Source: Paramacrobiotus metropolitanus (Eukaryota > Tardigrada > Eutardigrada > Parachela > Macrobiotidae). From it: a stretch of DNA of 64,000 nucleotides. Positions 25,270-38,786 of this stretch are shown here, one piece after another. A program made the translations under genes and the position numbers. Each line of letters begins with the position of its first letter. Within the stretch, counting starts at the first letter, position 1. The DNA is taken from assembly GCF_019649055.1 (NCBI RefSeq), contig NW_026570246.1, positions 930,001-994,000 on the forward strand, in the 5' to 3' direction. The notes beneath the pieces are model-generated. The model saw nothing but the letters and a program-made list of their open reading frames with translations. It was not told where the DNA came from and made no database searches.

Positions 25270-26875
25270 TTAAAAGCCGTACTTCCTCGATGCCTGTTGG
25301 CGAGTCTGCCGATTCTTGGCCCATTCGTTCTGCAGCTCCGTCTCCCTGGCCTGGGCCTGTGCCGCCAGATAGGTAATTTGTCCCTTTCTCTTTGCCGTTG
25401 AATTCACCTTCCCTTTGACCGGGACAGGTCCGGACGGTGGCGGATTCAGCGCTTTATCTGTCAGACCACGCATGACATTCGCTCGCGCATTCCCCAACAA
25501 TTCATCCGCCCGAAAATCGACAATGTTAAGGGAATTTCCCGCCTTCAAATACTCTTGAAATTCCGGTCCTTCATAACGTGCCACCAACTGGTGCACCTGC
25601 TCGTCGGTCTGGTAAGAAGAGGCCGCAGCAGCTGCCGCTCGGGGAGCGGGATGATCGACAATATTCTGTACGTCCTGATATTTGTAATTCGCCGTCCATA
25701 CGGTTCCCGTCGGCGGGTGCATCCCGGATGGGGTCAAGTTGTGCTCCGGCTGGGGTGGCTCGTATGGATAATCCTGTGGAGAAGTATATGAATCGTCGTC
25801 GGCATAGGCTGAGGCATCCACTTCCCACTGGAGATCATCATCCGCCGCGGCGGCGCCGTAATCCTCCAAATTTCTGTTAATACGAAGTTCACATTACTGA
25901 TTACTGGTCTGCTCAGAAATAAACTGAACTAAATAACATTAGTTAATGTCAATATGAACACAATTATTATTTAAAATAAAAAATATTGTAACAGAAAGTG
26001 CTCACAAAGTAAGGCAATAGATGATCACTCGAATAGAGTAGTCATAAAGAATAAAATGGAAGAAAAAGTATTGTGGTTTATAGGTGCACCAGAAACTATA
26101 AACATATCATGATATACATGCCGCAAGTGAAGATTACAAAGCCTTTAAACAGAAGTAAAACTCGTAGCTGCGCTGCTACGGCGCAAATATCAACGCGGTG
26201 AGAAAAACAACCTGCTTACTACTTTGCTCGAGACTTTTCCCGTACCCAGAATTCAATCCAAGATAGTCAGCGCTTTCGGCTGGCTCACGCTGAACAACTG
26301 CCTGCTGTCTGGCATCGTTGGCAGCGGATTTGGGTTTCTTCAGAAAACTCTGAATAGCCTGCATCCGTTTTATCTCAGCTTCCTCCAACATGCTATCCAC
26401 CGAACACACTCTGCTGCCACTTGGTGCACTGGGTTTCTCCAGTGGTTTCTTCCGTTTGGCCACAGGGTACGCTTCTTCAGGAGGAGGTGCAACAGCTCCC
26501 ACTTTCGGCAGTCGAGCGAATAACCCCGCTCCACTGGACGGTGCGGCTGGCCGCTTGGGTCGGCGATCATCCTCATCGTCATCGAAGTCCTCCACGCGAG
26601 GCGCAGCAATTTGGACGCGTCCTGTGTTATCGCGACTGACACCTGGATAACATGGTAAAAACGACACAATCAGCTTGCGTCAGTGCTGCGCTTCGACAAA
26701 TGGTCGAAGAATGGAAGAGCTGCAATGTAGTAACTGCATATGTCTGAGCAGGGACAGAGTGTGCTGTACCTCCTGGAAAAAGTGGTCTCTGTGGAGGATT
26801 CAAGGGTCGTACTGGCAGGGAAGGCATGCGGAATGGCTGACTGGGCCGCACATTTGATGGTGGCCCCATAGACAT
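25270..26875 (-). CDS. PRCC: PRCC homologue (splicing / mitotic checkpoint)
   Basis: Exon 1 is 26875-26770 and exon 2 runs from 26642 to about 26212, joined cleanly in phase 1. Exon 3 is about 25872-25270. The N-terminal half is Pro-rich, then acidic (EDFDDDEDDRRPKRP), then Lys/Pro-rich. The C-terminus is the family signature: KGQITYLAAQAQARETELQN followed by EWAKNRQTRQQASRKYGF, closely matching the last 40 residues of human PRCC. PRCC is a nuclear protein associated with pre-mRNA splicing factors and the mitotic checkpoint protein MAD2L2 (MAD2B), known from renal carcinoma fusions. The exon 2-exon 3 join is unresolved: the best donor (A|GTAAGC, 26220) and best acceptor (TTAACAG, exon from 25873) do not match in phase, so a different site or a micro-exon is needed. 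The total is about 345 aa. Confidence 0.88.
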
Positions 26876-27494
26876 TGTGGATATGAGAAAAGCACGCGCT
26901 TTCAGCCAGGAAACGAATAAAGGTAATTAGTTTTGCAATTTGTAGTTTAAAAACATGTTACAAGATTAAGAATCGTGAATCCACAATACATATAACATAA
27001 TTCAACAACATGTTGGAGCATTTCTCTACTTTCAGACTCCAGCATGTATGTAAGCTACCCCCGTTCGGAGGTAGGTAGTTTGTAGTTTTGTTTTTTTTCT
27101 TATTTTTTAGCAGTTCAGCTTGTAGTTTGTTTGTACGGTAAACTAAGATCAAAAATCTCGAACAAAAATGTATGAATGTACTCGTAAAAATAAATACAGA
27201 TATAATACGTGAATATACTCGTAAGCCGTAGACCGTAGCTAAGTCCAAATATTTTCGTATTTTGGCGTATTATTATATTATAATTACGGTCATTTCAGTT
27301 CTCTGCTTCGAATTCCAAGGAGATTTACTTAATTCCAAAGAACAGACCTTTGCACTTCATACAACATAAAATAGCGGGCATCTGCACTGTATTAAGAACA
27401 AGAACGATTACGAAGCTAGAACCCACGTACAGTTGCAATAACACATTCTTTAAGCAAGTACATAGAAGTATGGCACACTGCTACATCACACATG
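26876..27494. other. intergenic region PRCC/SKP1
   Basis: About 620 bp holding the PRCC promoter and SKP1 3' UTR; no coding signal. Confidence 0.5.
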
Positions 27495-28344
27495 TTAGTT
27501 CCATTCCGACCATTCTGTCCAATCTGTTTCTTTCCTCAAAGCTTCTTCTTCCTCTGGATCAAAATCGTTCTTGATATTGAACTGCCGACGAATTTCCTCC
27601 ACTCCTTTGCCTTTTAGCATCTCAGCAATGGTTTTGCAGCAGAGCATGATTAAACCCTGCATAGGTTCTTATTTGTACACATTAGTGTACCAAGAAGGTT
27701 ATAAAAAACAAATTATAGAAAAATAATGCCCGCTAATCGCTCTATAAAATAAACCATGTTTCGCCACACGAGTAACGCTGTATTCTGGTACAAGAAATTC
27801 GTCCAAATAGTGATAACGTACCGGGGAACGATGCAAAATCGATTACGAGATGACCTTTAGCCACACCCGACACGATACACCGTTTTCGGTATGCAAGCAC
27901 ACGTTAGGTACTTAAATAACCTGACAACTCTCTATACAATACGTGGTAGGGGTAGCCGGGTACAGTGAAAGTTTTCGATATTCATTCACTGACCTTTATG
28001 TCCAAATAATGCGCTGCCAGCATTATCTCAAAGATTGTGCCTTGGTCGACTTTAATGTATTCTTTATCCCACGGAGCGACTTCATACTTTAACCGGAATA
28101 ATTCTTCCGCTTCTTCGTTCTCAAAATTCCAAGTTGTAGGCGATTCGTCTTTGTGGTATTCGGCCCACACAATGACCTTTTCCAGAATGGGTCCTTCCAC
28201 CTGCGATATGGGGATTCCAGCCTCGTCAGCGTGATCGCCAGCGTTATGCTGATTATTAGACATCAGACTCTTAATCGTACTACTGATTTCCGCCAGCTTC
28301 GCATCCACTTTGAAGACTCTCCCATCTCGTGAAATGAGTTTCAT
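27495..28344 (-). CDS. SKP1: SKP1-like SCF ubiquitin ligase adaptor
   Basis: Exon 1 is 28344-27994 and exon 2 is 27656-27495, joined in phase 0 to give 170 aa (human 163). The start [18 protein letters not shown] replaces the usual KLQSSDGEIFEVD. The BTB/POZ core holds [35 protein letters not shown], and the C-terminal F-box-binding helices hold [21 protein letters not shown]1 bridges cullin-1 and F-box proteins in SCF E3 ligases. Several normally fixed positions differ: the variable loop before WDKEYIKV carries [18 protein letters not shown], the segment after YLDIK is [11 protein letters not shown] rather than GLLDVTCKTVA, and the tail ends DWTEWSEWN instead of WCEEK. It may therefore be a divergent paralogue and not the housekeeping copy. 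An in-frame upstream extension to 28443 lacks an ATG. Confidence 0.92.
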
Positions 28345-31300
28345 CTTATCAACGCAAAGAGTAATTAAAGACAGCAAACTATCTTCCGGCAACGTTCGCA
28401 AAGATAGGAGTGCGACGTCAGAGTTTTGATAATTATTGTACAATAATTAAATTCGGTCTATTGCAGGGTAGAACAAGCTTTTTCGATGCAGAATCTAAAA
28501 TTCTGCGTGCGAGGTGTGAAAACTAAATGATAAAGATGCTGATCGTAAGCAAAAATCCAGTCCCGTTTATCTTCGATTACGGTCTTAAAAATGCGGTAAT
28601 TATATAATCGTCTGGATATATTCCACCAAAACCTGTTTATGTGTAATTGTCTTTCTAATTCTAATGTAAACTTAGTTCATTATGCTCAATAAAATACCGA
28701 AATCTTTACTGCAAAAATAAAACTTGATGCTTAGGCAAGAACAAAGACGGTTAGTCACACTCTGATTTATTTTGTTGTCATGGAATAAGAGGTCTACCGC
28801 CATTTGTTTATTTCCTTTGATATTCTCTAACTGAGAAATTTGATGTACGGAAAACATGGACCGCTAGCACTAATCATGCATTTCAGCTTAAGCTACGATC
28901 GCATACTTGCTTGTCTAGATCTGAGGATAGCAGCTTCGTACATTATTGTTGTCTTATGAAAAAATAATTTATAAACTAGAAACTGTGAAATCATTTTGTT
29001 TATTCACTGTTATTCCGTTGATTAATTATACACTGCTGTAAGAATAACAACACACTTTTTACGTCAATGCATTCTTTATTACCGTAATGCGATATCTTGT
29101 TATGTCTTGCTGCAAGCGTCATTTGTGTAGAAAGAGCGGTAATTAATAATTTCATAGGCAGTAGGTATGTGTTTAATTAAAAGGGGGAAACACAGAAATG
29201 TGGGTAGGAATTGAAATGCAAAATAAACAAGTGCAGTGCACAGTAAAGCCAATACTCGCACACTAATTACGGCTGATGGAAGACGCCTTTGCGTAGGTGG
29301 TGTGCGTGTGATTTCCCGATGATAACTGAACAACCTATAATTCCGATACTTTGTGAACATACATATTACTGCAATACACTGTCAGGATCAACTAAAGTAA
29401 GGGCGGATTGGGGTGCAACGAAATGTACTAAAGGCGATTTCTGGTTTAGAAGAATCGCCGATACCACCTATACATAAAAATTAATGACAAGTACCAAAAG
29501 AAAGAAACTTGATTTGTAAAGACAGTTTACATGATCAGTCACGTTACCACAATTCCGTGGACGCTGACATTTTGTACATGTGAATTCCGGCGCATGCTGA
29601 ACTCGAAATGGCTGCTTGCGGCACTACACCGTCCCACGCTGCAGATTAAGAGTTATTATTGCCGTTTGCAAAAGCCGGAAACGGATTATGATAAGAGTTT
29701 CTTACGAAAAGGCTGCAGTCACGTTTTTTTATTCGACCTGACTAAAAACACATAAGAACAATGAAACCGTTAATTGTTTGTGTCGCCCTATGTATTTTTT
29801 TACCCGTAAGTCTGAAAGGTTATGCATCAGCGCGCGGTGTTAAAACGAAGGTGACAGACACCTAGTAGATCGCTGTCATCAATTTCATCAAATTTAAATG
29901 ATGAATCTGATGGGCCACAAAACCAACAATGCACAAGGTGCGTTGGGAATTTTATGGCCGCGTTTTTCTCCGGTATTAAGTAAGCGTGTTGATTACGCGG
30001 GAACACAATCCCGATCAAACAAACGCGCCGGTGCTGGCTGGCCATTAGAGTTACGTCTGTTTATAACGGGGAAAAGCTATAAGGAAATGGCATGATTTAC
30101 GAGAGCTGGAGCGCGCGTAGAGCATTTACGCACTGGGAATCCGGAATCCACAACATTCCACGTCGCCGAACGGGATTCTGTACACGCCGGGCTGTTTGGG
30201 GTGGAGTTGGCACGAAACGAGATAAATATTACGTCGCACCATAACACAACAGCAGCTGCAGGACGTGTACTACGCCCGCCGGTCGCGACACTATGTGCCT
30301 ATTTGCGGCTAAAATGGATTGGTACAAAAGATGAATTCTAATTAGACCGGAAACGCCCGTAATCCAGCTTACATAGTGGACTTACCAAAGGCAAACACAT
30401 ATGCACACACTGCAGTGCGCCGGCATATAACCATCGATATCGGCAGTCCGGCGTGCGTATACAGTATACCATTCTGCAGTTGTGGGTTGACAGCCCGTGC
30501 ATATATGCACGCGCACAGTGGTCCCCACCATTTCCACCCTACCGGATACTCAAATAGATGCTTGCTGTTTCCGGTTAAAAGACTATCCTTACGGTTGTGC
30601 GCTATTCGCCTCGTTTTACTGCCCAGATGCATGAATGAACATCATGATTGTATGTCTACAGAAGAAAGTGTACGATGTGTTTTGGCGGATCGGTTCGTAA
30701 GCGGTTCGCTGTTGTGTCCGTCGATGCGGATGTTGTGTCATATGCATAGTCCATACTGCATGGTAGAACCGGCATCATTTGCATTTTGACATTACAGCGT
30801 GAAATTGACGTTGCATTACTGTTTAGCGACGCGAGCGAAAGTTGTATACTAGTATTTTATTATTTTGAAATAAGGACGAGTTATGTATGGGATGGTTACT
30901 CGTCTGAAAACGGTTAATTACGCATTACGATCAACGCTGTCAGTCTAGATAGAAACTGCGTAATGCTGCATTTTATGACTCCCAAATTGTCCTGCTTGGA
31001 TGGAAATGTATCGCACAAATCTTACGGGAATTAATTACGATTCCAAAAGACGGTAAGTGGCGGTATTCAAGGTTTATTCCTTCCCTCTGCGTGTCTGCCG
31101 TTCGATGCTTGTCTCGATGCAAAACATAAAGCCGAGCATACTTCATGATCGATAAGATTAAATTTGAATTGTGTTTATTTACTCGCACACTCCTTGCAAG
31201 AAAAGGTGTTCAACGCTGCTTCATGACCTTTTTTCCCTGTCGTTTACAGTAATGTAATTGCGGTGTAGCCGTGTCAACACCACAAGTAGTTGTTAAAATC

Positions 31301-34300
31301 GAATTATTGCGCTTGTCTGTCCACATGCTCTGCCATTTTTCATCGACGTCCTGCTGTTATTCATGGATACAGTTGGATGCGATCTTGCGCAATCATCGCC
31401 GCATGAGGAGTCCTACTCGTGTTAAATTTTCAAAGCATAACCCAATTGTACATATTGTTGATAAAAATTTAAAACAATATGCGTAAGGCAAAACTTATAA
31501 GTTGTTAAACCATGATTTCTGATGACCTTCGAAAATATATTCGATTTTTGGTGTTTCTTCGCGATTGTGATGACGGCGTTCTCAATCAGCATTAAAACGG
31601 CGCTTATATTACTTGGTGCTATAAACATTTATAGCATTAGTTATCAGCTTTGTATAAATTATTTACACATAACCGAAGCATAATTACGACATCTTTAATA
31701 AGTAGCACGATACAAGCATAATTATATACAGACCAATACATAATTAAATCATTTGAATTATAAATTAATTTTTGTAGCACGCCAGTGCTATAACAATTGT
31801 TTTTTGTTGCACTGACGGCTTATGCTCAATATATAAAGATTTAATGCATAGTACCACTGCTTCAGGTCTTTACTATGGTAAGCGGCGTACTGTAAGCCAC
31901 AACTCACTTTGGTTGTCGGAAACCAGACTCCTTTTTTTCTGCTTGCGTTTCCTAAATAATAAACGAACAGAGAATGGCTCCGGTATTTCAGCCGTACAGT
32001 GGTAGCCAAAAATGAGGTTTGTACTAAGAATTTAATTCCTTCCACAAGCATCGTATGCATGCGTCCAGACTATAGAGTATGTAAGACACATCTGGAATAC
32101 GATAAATTTGTTGTCAGCGAAGATAATATAAACTGGCGACATGCGCGGTCATTTATAACATCTTTACCGCCTCACTTTTGTTTCCGGTATAACGCAAGTC
32201 GAAACATTTGCACTGCATCGTAAATTTCTTCAATGAAATTTAAATCAGGAATCTATAAGCGTAGTCGGCAACAACGAGGAAAAATATGGGTCAGTTTTGG
32301 GTTCAGCATAAAATCCCAAGATCGGATCGAGTGGCTGCTAAGCCGATCTCTTGGGAAGTCATATTAGATCATCATGGTAATTCGACGGAAAGAAGTTACT
32401 GGAGCTCTTCATTAGTCAGTCGTACGTCTTGGTTGACTACGTTGCCGCAAAAGCCTATCGGGGAATCAAAAAAGCCGCGTGTATATGTAAACGTAAAGTG
32501 AAATTAATAGGAAACCTCGTTGGATTTCTGAACTGACACATTTCGCTATGGAAATTCTGTTGTGATCTTAGCAATTATGTGTTCTAGATCTCTGCTGCCA
32601 TGCTGTAACGTTTGCTGACACGCATTGACACCCCTGCGCCCCGTACGTAATTATCATGAATAATTGTACATCCGATTGTGCTGTTGCAGTTCTAGCGCTA
32701 CCAGATAAATACCGGTAATTTTGCTGTGACCTTACTTTTATCTGCAGCGTTAATACAGATTACACCTTTTGAAGACCACTAAAGCTAATATCTGCAAGCC
32801 TTAAATTAGCATACAATACATGCATTTTAATTCGCGATCTTTACTTAACGCATAGCGCTTATAAAAATTATTAAGTAATTTTGGCCATCAGTTATCTCTA
32901 TCAAGTCCCAGAAAATTTTAGCTGTATCCCATGCACTTTTGCCGATTAAGTGGATGTAAATATATGCCGATTTGTCACAGAAGTATCACTTTTTCCGTCA
33001 CTTAATATGCCTTAGCTTTAGTTGTAAAATTAATAAGAATCTGCGAAGCTTTTCCAACACGGCCATCACGGAGCTGCTGAAATATTATTTTCAAAAGGTG
33101 TTCAAATGTTGGTGTCGCTGGTTACTGGTTTTAAGCTTTCGATATACTCTATATATGCACATCGACCACTACAAAAGGCAGTGAGAGTCGCACATCAATA
33201 TAGTCTGACTGTTTAACGACGAGCGGTCAGTATCGCAACTTCTCACTATCAACTAAACTGTGTACACAAAAAAGAGACATTTGCCATAGTATTGCGTAAT
33301 CGTCATGCAAATCAAATATATAGTTGCTGCGGTGAACTTTTAGCTGGCAGCGAACAACCTAATCCCTGGATTACAGCTTTGAAAAACGATCGACGAAGTG
33401 CCATTTTTGAGGGCTTGCAGCTAGCAAACTCAAAGCGCTACAAAATCGACGTTTACATTTTATAATTTGTAGCTAGACCGTTTTTACACCGAGGCGCAAA
33501 CGAGAAATTTTGTTAATTTTTACCAGAGAGTACAGACTGTAGAGGTCACATGTACGTGTAGAAAGTTGGCAGGGATCATTCACAACAAATATTTCGGCAC
33601 ATTGACCGAAAGAAAATTGCATAACACACGCCGACTGCAAGTAAATAATGCTAATTTGTTTTCTGAATACAGCCGGATTCTGCTGTGATGCCAGCTTGTA
33701 AAGAATGCATAGCGGCGGCGTTTAATAGAGAAGAAATGCTGCAATCGGAGATGAACGTCTGAGCTGATAGTTTGGGATAAATAATGTCTGTTGAAATACT
33801 ATCTGCCTAATGTGATTGTATGCGGCGCTAACGCTAAGTGTTCTTGACCCTTTATGTGTACGAGTCAGTTCCAGTTCAGTGGTGTAATATGTGAAAGAAA
33901 AAGACACGAATTAAGTCGACCAGCGTCGACGCTGAGATGTCAAATAAACGACTCGGCATGCAATATTTTGAAAACGGAAAGAAACGGCTTTTGGGGGCCT
34001 GCCCGGTCTCTGACAAGCATTCAATAGATTATTTGAAATATTACACCATCACTTCCTGTAATCTAATTTGCAGATTGTTTGGCATAATTGATTTTTTCCC
34101 GTTATGTTCATTAGATTTTGTGATGTGCTGATGTGTTTATTCGTCCAAGCTTGCGTGCTCCGTAAGACAGGAAATGGAGTTTGGGCAGTAATTAGCCGGT
34201 TGACGCTGCAAGCAATGTTTCTGTCTCAACAGACTTCGGACACGTCGACCTTGCCACCACATTTCCGGTCACCTTAATGAACTTATTATTAAAAATGCCT

Positions 34301-35831
34301 GTATGCAGTTGTGTTCGTTTCAGCGCATTCAGAAGCTGCACTAAAAACATTTACTAGCTGAAGCGAATGCAGTATTTTGATTTTTGACGCATTACTTTGC
34401 TCCCGTCTGTCTGCATTCGTTTGTACCAGCGGCAAGTTTCTGGTCGCTACTGCAGAAATTTGAAAACTGACAAGTGAAATTACTGTTTGAAAACTTTATA
34501 AGTACGTTGTATGCTGCAATGCAGAGTAACTACTGTAGAGCAATATTATATATGAAGTGTGTAGCAATTAACCATTATTATCCTGATTGTGTACGTCATC
34601 AAAGTTACTCATGCTCCACATGATTAAAAACTCAGAGAAGTTCACCCAAATAAATATACAAGACATCCTTCGAGATAATGCACAAATTCCGTCATTTTGT
34701 AGGAAGCAAGTTTCGTGAAGCCATTCGATTTTCTGTATCTACAACATTTTCCTAGAGTGATTTGGTCTTCCTGTACATACACAGACACATCAGGAATGTC
34801 AATGATCTTCCGTGTTGAATGACCTCAGTTACTCCTTTCGCCCGAGCAACCACCTGAGATATTTTAAGAAATGTTAATTTTTAACAATTAGCACAAAGTA
34901 GTGCGCACGCTAGATTAAGGACTGGCTCGTATGTATCCTCTGATAGCTCCAGTAGAGTGTAAAGCATGCAAATCGATATTGCGTCGATCTGTGACCATAG
35001 ACTGAGACCCTTTGAGTAATCAGTTGCATATGTACAGTACGACGTAGTGTCTGGAATATGCCGTATCCGTATCGTCAGAAAATCCAAAAAATTGTTAGTT
35101 TTTAAGAAATTTTTAATAAGCAATTTAATGTTCTTCGGAGAATCTGTAAAGCTGATGCTCCCAATGAGCCGGATCTGGCCAAGCGCTGTGCGTTGGCGAA
35201 TAATTATTAATTATACCATCCGGAAATAATTTCGGCAAGCTCGCCTCTGATTAGTCTGGAACATCGATAGGGTTTCCAAGACGATACGACCAACAAGCCC
35301 TATTGTAATCATCCGTGAGAAACAGATACTCTCCCATGACACTGGATCTTCCATAATTGATACGCGCTAGTCGAGTCAAAAATCCCGGTGCAGCTTCATT
35401 TGGTGAGACGCACACGTTAGGCTATATATGCACTTAAACGGTTTACACCCACCGATGAATCTGCAGTCATCGGGGAGTATGTTGTCACCCGGTTTGGAAG
35501 CGGAAATGTATACCATAGGTGGAATGCCCGTGCAAAGGGCGCGGGCTTCATTTACGCATTTTGTGTACGTATTGTATAACACTGCCGCTGAAGCACATGG
35601 ACAGCACACCGCTGCATACATATATGTACGAGTATATATTATACAGTATACGTATGTTCCTACGATAATTTCGTAATGATACTTAGAACAGACCACAGCC
35701 ATAAGAACTGTGCCGTTTTTTCTCCACAAGATGTGCTGATTAATAATAATGATATTTCTGATCCATCATAGAATGATTTTTTTGTCGTCTTCAGATATTA
35801 AGGAGTTGTTGATCGTGATCCTGCATTAATC
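28345..35831. other. 7.5-kb gene-poor region upstream of the NPF-type receptor
   Basis: No multi-exon gene could be assembled. ORFs up to 137 aa (30376-30789, plus) have no recognisable domain and include His/Met/Cys-rich random-looking sequence. It probably contains distal regulatory DNA for the downstream GPCR. One possible signal-peptide exon is listed separately at 29761. Confidence 0.5.
29761..29805 (+). CDS. possible signal-peptide first exon
   Basis: An ATG opens MKPLIVCVALCIFLP and runs directly into a strong donor, CCC|GTAAGT. This is the architecture of a first exon of a small secreted protein or neuropeptide precursor. No second exon in phase 0 with recognisable content was found downstream, so it may be chance. 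Confidence 0.2.
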
Positions 35832-38786
35832 ATGGGATCGGAAACATATCATTCCCGGCAAGCGGCAGCAGGTGCCTATTCACCGGGTTTAACCCAAGAG
35901 GCACTGTCGAAAGCCGGTGCCATGATGGAACTAATGCCGGATGGACAGCATGTACGGATATTTGGTCTGAACAAGACCTACGATCTGGATGATCTTATAC
36001 CCAACGTGATCGGTCCAGATGAAACACTGGGCAAGAACGGAGTGTTGATTACCGTAGTTGGCTATATTTTTGTTTCTATTATTGGTGCCTTGGGAAATGC
36101 ACTGGTGCTGTTTACAATTTTTTCCCGACCAAAGATGCGCATAATGCGCCATGTTTTCATTGCCAATCTTGCCGCGTCAGATTTTGTGTTGTGCTCCATT
36201 ACAACACCGCTTACTTTGGTAAGTTTCTGCCCGGATTTCATTATGCGCAAAATTAATTGTATACAAGTTGCAAATATTATCTTTAACCACTAGAATAAAG
36301 CAAAGAGGTTTAAGTAACTAGATTTACAATTTTATTTGTAAGAAAACAATTTTATGCATCTTAATGAAAATCACAAATTTTTTTGAAAAACGTGTCTTAA
36401 CGCCGTTTGTCAACAATAAACATGTATCATTACGGCTGAAGATTTCGCATCTAAGTTGCTGTTTTTGTTGACAATTCAAAACACAGACATACAAAAATTA
36501 ATCATAAAAGGTTTTCTGTTTATTTCGATATATCAAAGGATACGTATACATAAGTTTATGCAGTTAAAAGTTTTAATCAAAAACAGATCAGATCAAATCG
36601 TCTAGCGGCTAATCACTTTGGCAGGTTACTTCATTCGTGTGCGACGGCTGCGATAGATACACAAAAAGAACTTCAGTGCAGCTGTCAACAGATTTTTTTT
36701 CTTACTTTCGGATAATTACAATGTGACTATTCAAACCATTCTACCGAACCAATAAAGGATGTCAAAACCATATATTCCGATATTTCGCAGTATTGCGGTG
36801 TGCGGGGAATGACATGCAATCCCGCTATAATTTCGACTTTACGTCCCGATTGCTAGCGATTAAAGACCAGGTGGCCGTAGAAAGGTGTATTCATTCTCCA
36901 CAATTTATGGTAATTATCGTTTTATTTGTTTCTGCTTTGCCATTCGTTTTCACTGGCGTAGTCAGATATTCCGAAAAGTAGCTTCGCCTGTATTACAATG
37001 CAAGTACTAGCAATGAGATTATTGCCGTATAATACGCACACTTCTCGTAAAAAGGTGATGATGGTTCCAGGATACAATAAATAATTTGGTGATTAACATT
37101 TTCCTGTAGTTTTTTTTATGTAAAACAGTATGAAAAATAAAACCATTGACAGTATTAAAAATAAAAACCACACATAGGCCGAAGCCGAATCTAGACAATG
37201 CTACTATAACTGGGCTCCCATGTGCAGCGGAAGTATAAAGGTCGAAAATAAAAGAAAAATTGCTAATAATTAAACATCTAATTTTCGATGTAGGTACAAA
37301 TTTTTAATAAATGTAAAATTCTACCAAATACGTGTTTGTTGGATATCAACGTGGTTCACCTGGTCGTTGAATTTCAAAACACTTGTGCTTCAGATGCGAT
37401 GTTCTTTATTCAACAAAATTTTTTAGCTGGAGGTGCTGGGGCATCCTATTGGAACGCTAGGAGTGATGTGTAAAATTGTACAAGCTCTTCAGGCTACCAG
37501 CGTCTACGTTTCTACACTCAGCATTACGGCAATCGCATTAGAAAGGTAACGCAAATCAGTTTTTTTCTTGCAGTTACCCATTAACTTAAGGAATTTGATA
37601 ACCTTAACAAAATTAGTCGATGACGATTTCTATTTTGAATTAAGTCGTGACAGGTTTATATTAACTGTGTTTGTCTTGATATGCTGGTATACGTCTAAGT
37701 GGTGCAAAAACGTGCGGTATATGTAAGTATGCGTTGCATATATTTACATCTGTATTATAGAGATAGTAATTAAAATCTTCCTGAAACTTTGTCGTAATAA
37801 TCCGTTACCTATATAGAGTCTTTTTAAAACCTTGAAAGCAGTTCTTCCAGCATTTGTGGATTACCATTTCTAGCCACATATAGTCGAAACGCAGTGAATA
37901 ATTATCGCCGAAATTGCGGACACCTTTGGGAGATTACGGGAAATTATATATGCTTGCGTAATGAATAGGTCAAGTGGATAATTTCAATCTTTGCAGATAC
38001 AAAGTGATCGTGTACAGTATCAACCCGACACCCAGTCGCCGCATCATATTGGCGCTAATGATCGGTTTCATATGGCTAATCTCCATGGCTCTTTCCATGC
38101 CCTTCGTCATTTTTCGCACCAGTCTCCTGATCGGCATCCCCAATATCCGTGTGTTTTATCGCTGTACGGAGGTTTGGCCCATCACATACGGACGGGCACT
38201 GTACAGTATCTTCTGTATGGTCTTCCAGTACTGTATGCCCAGCTTCATAATCGGAATCGCGCACGTGCAGATTGTCTTGAAACTGCGTCATCGTTTCTCC
38301 ACGCGGTTGGACACTCCGCAGACTCTGTCGGTTAATGGGCATCACACCACCACCCAGGAGGATTCGGAAGTTCTGGAGATTGTTCGCGGTCGGCGGAAGC
38401 GCCAGCGGCGCCGTCAGCGTAAAACCAATTTACTCCTATGCATAATTGCGCTCATCTTCGCCATCTGCTGGCTGCCGTTGAATGTGGTGAATATTATCGC
38501 GGATTTCAGCAGTGATCTGTACACCGAGAATCAGGCCTTATTTCAGAGAATCTTTGTCGGCGCGCATCTGTTTGCCATGTCCAGTGCGGTAACCAATCCT
38601 ATTCTGTATGGATTCTTAAATGAGAATTTCCGGAAGGAATTTCAGGATGTGTTCTTGTTTTGGGTGAGGTGTCTGTGTGGGAATAATGCCTTCGTGCTGA
38701 ACCACACACGGTTAAACCGGCATGCAAGTACTGTCACCGAAGTGGCTCTTAAAGACCGGCATCCCGCCGAGTTAACAGCACTGTGA
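35832..38786 (+). CDS. NPFR: neuropeptide F/Y-type G protein-coupled receptor
   Basis: Three exons close exactly: 35832-36218, 37427-37545 and 37997-38786, giving 431 aa. TM1 begins near residue 70 and holds GALGNALV; TM2 has NLAASDFVL; TM3 ends SITAIALERYKVIVYSINP, with ERY in place of DRY. A CTEVWP motif in extracellular loop 2 is typical of NPY/NPF receptors. A very basic third intracellular loop (RRKRQRRRQRKTN) leads to TM6 ICWLPLN and TM7 NPILYGFLNENFRKEF. NPF receptors regulate feeding and stress behaviour in arthropods through Gi/o. The N-terminus has one NKT glycosylation site. The intron after TM2 and the intron splitting the ERY arginine are family-like positions. A polyadenylation signal AATAAA lies at 39126-39131. 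A RYamide- or short-NPF-type ligand cannot be excluded. Confidence 0.88.
36219..37426 (+). other. NPFR intron 1
   Basis: The 1.2-kb intron begins GTAAGT and ends TTTTAG. It contains a 62-aa open stretch (36793-36981) with one hydrophobic segment, but this does not fit the receptor's reading phase and is not an exon of it. Confidence 0.7.

Noticed and set aside
30376-30789. 137-aa plus-strand ORF
   Set aside because: Starts at a non-ATG-supported context, no recognisable domain, and composition resembles random translation of a moderately GC-rich stretch.
36793-36981. ORF in NPFR intron 1 with a hydrophobic segment as a possible extra receptor exon
   Set aside because: TTG|CTG joins the true exons exactly in phase and continues the receptor sequence (TPLTL-LEVLGHPIG), leaving no place for it.
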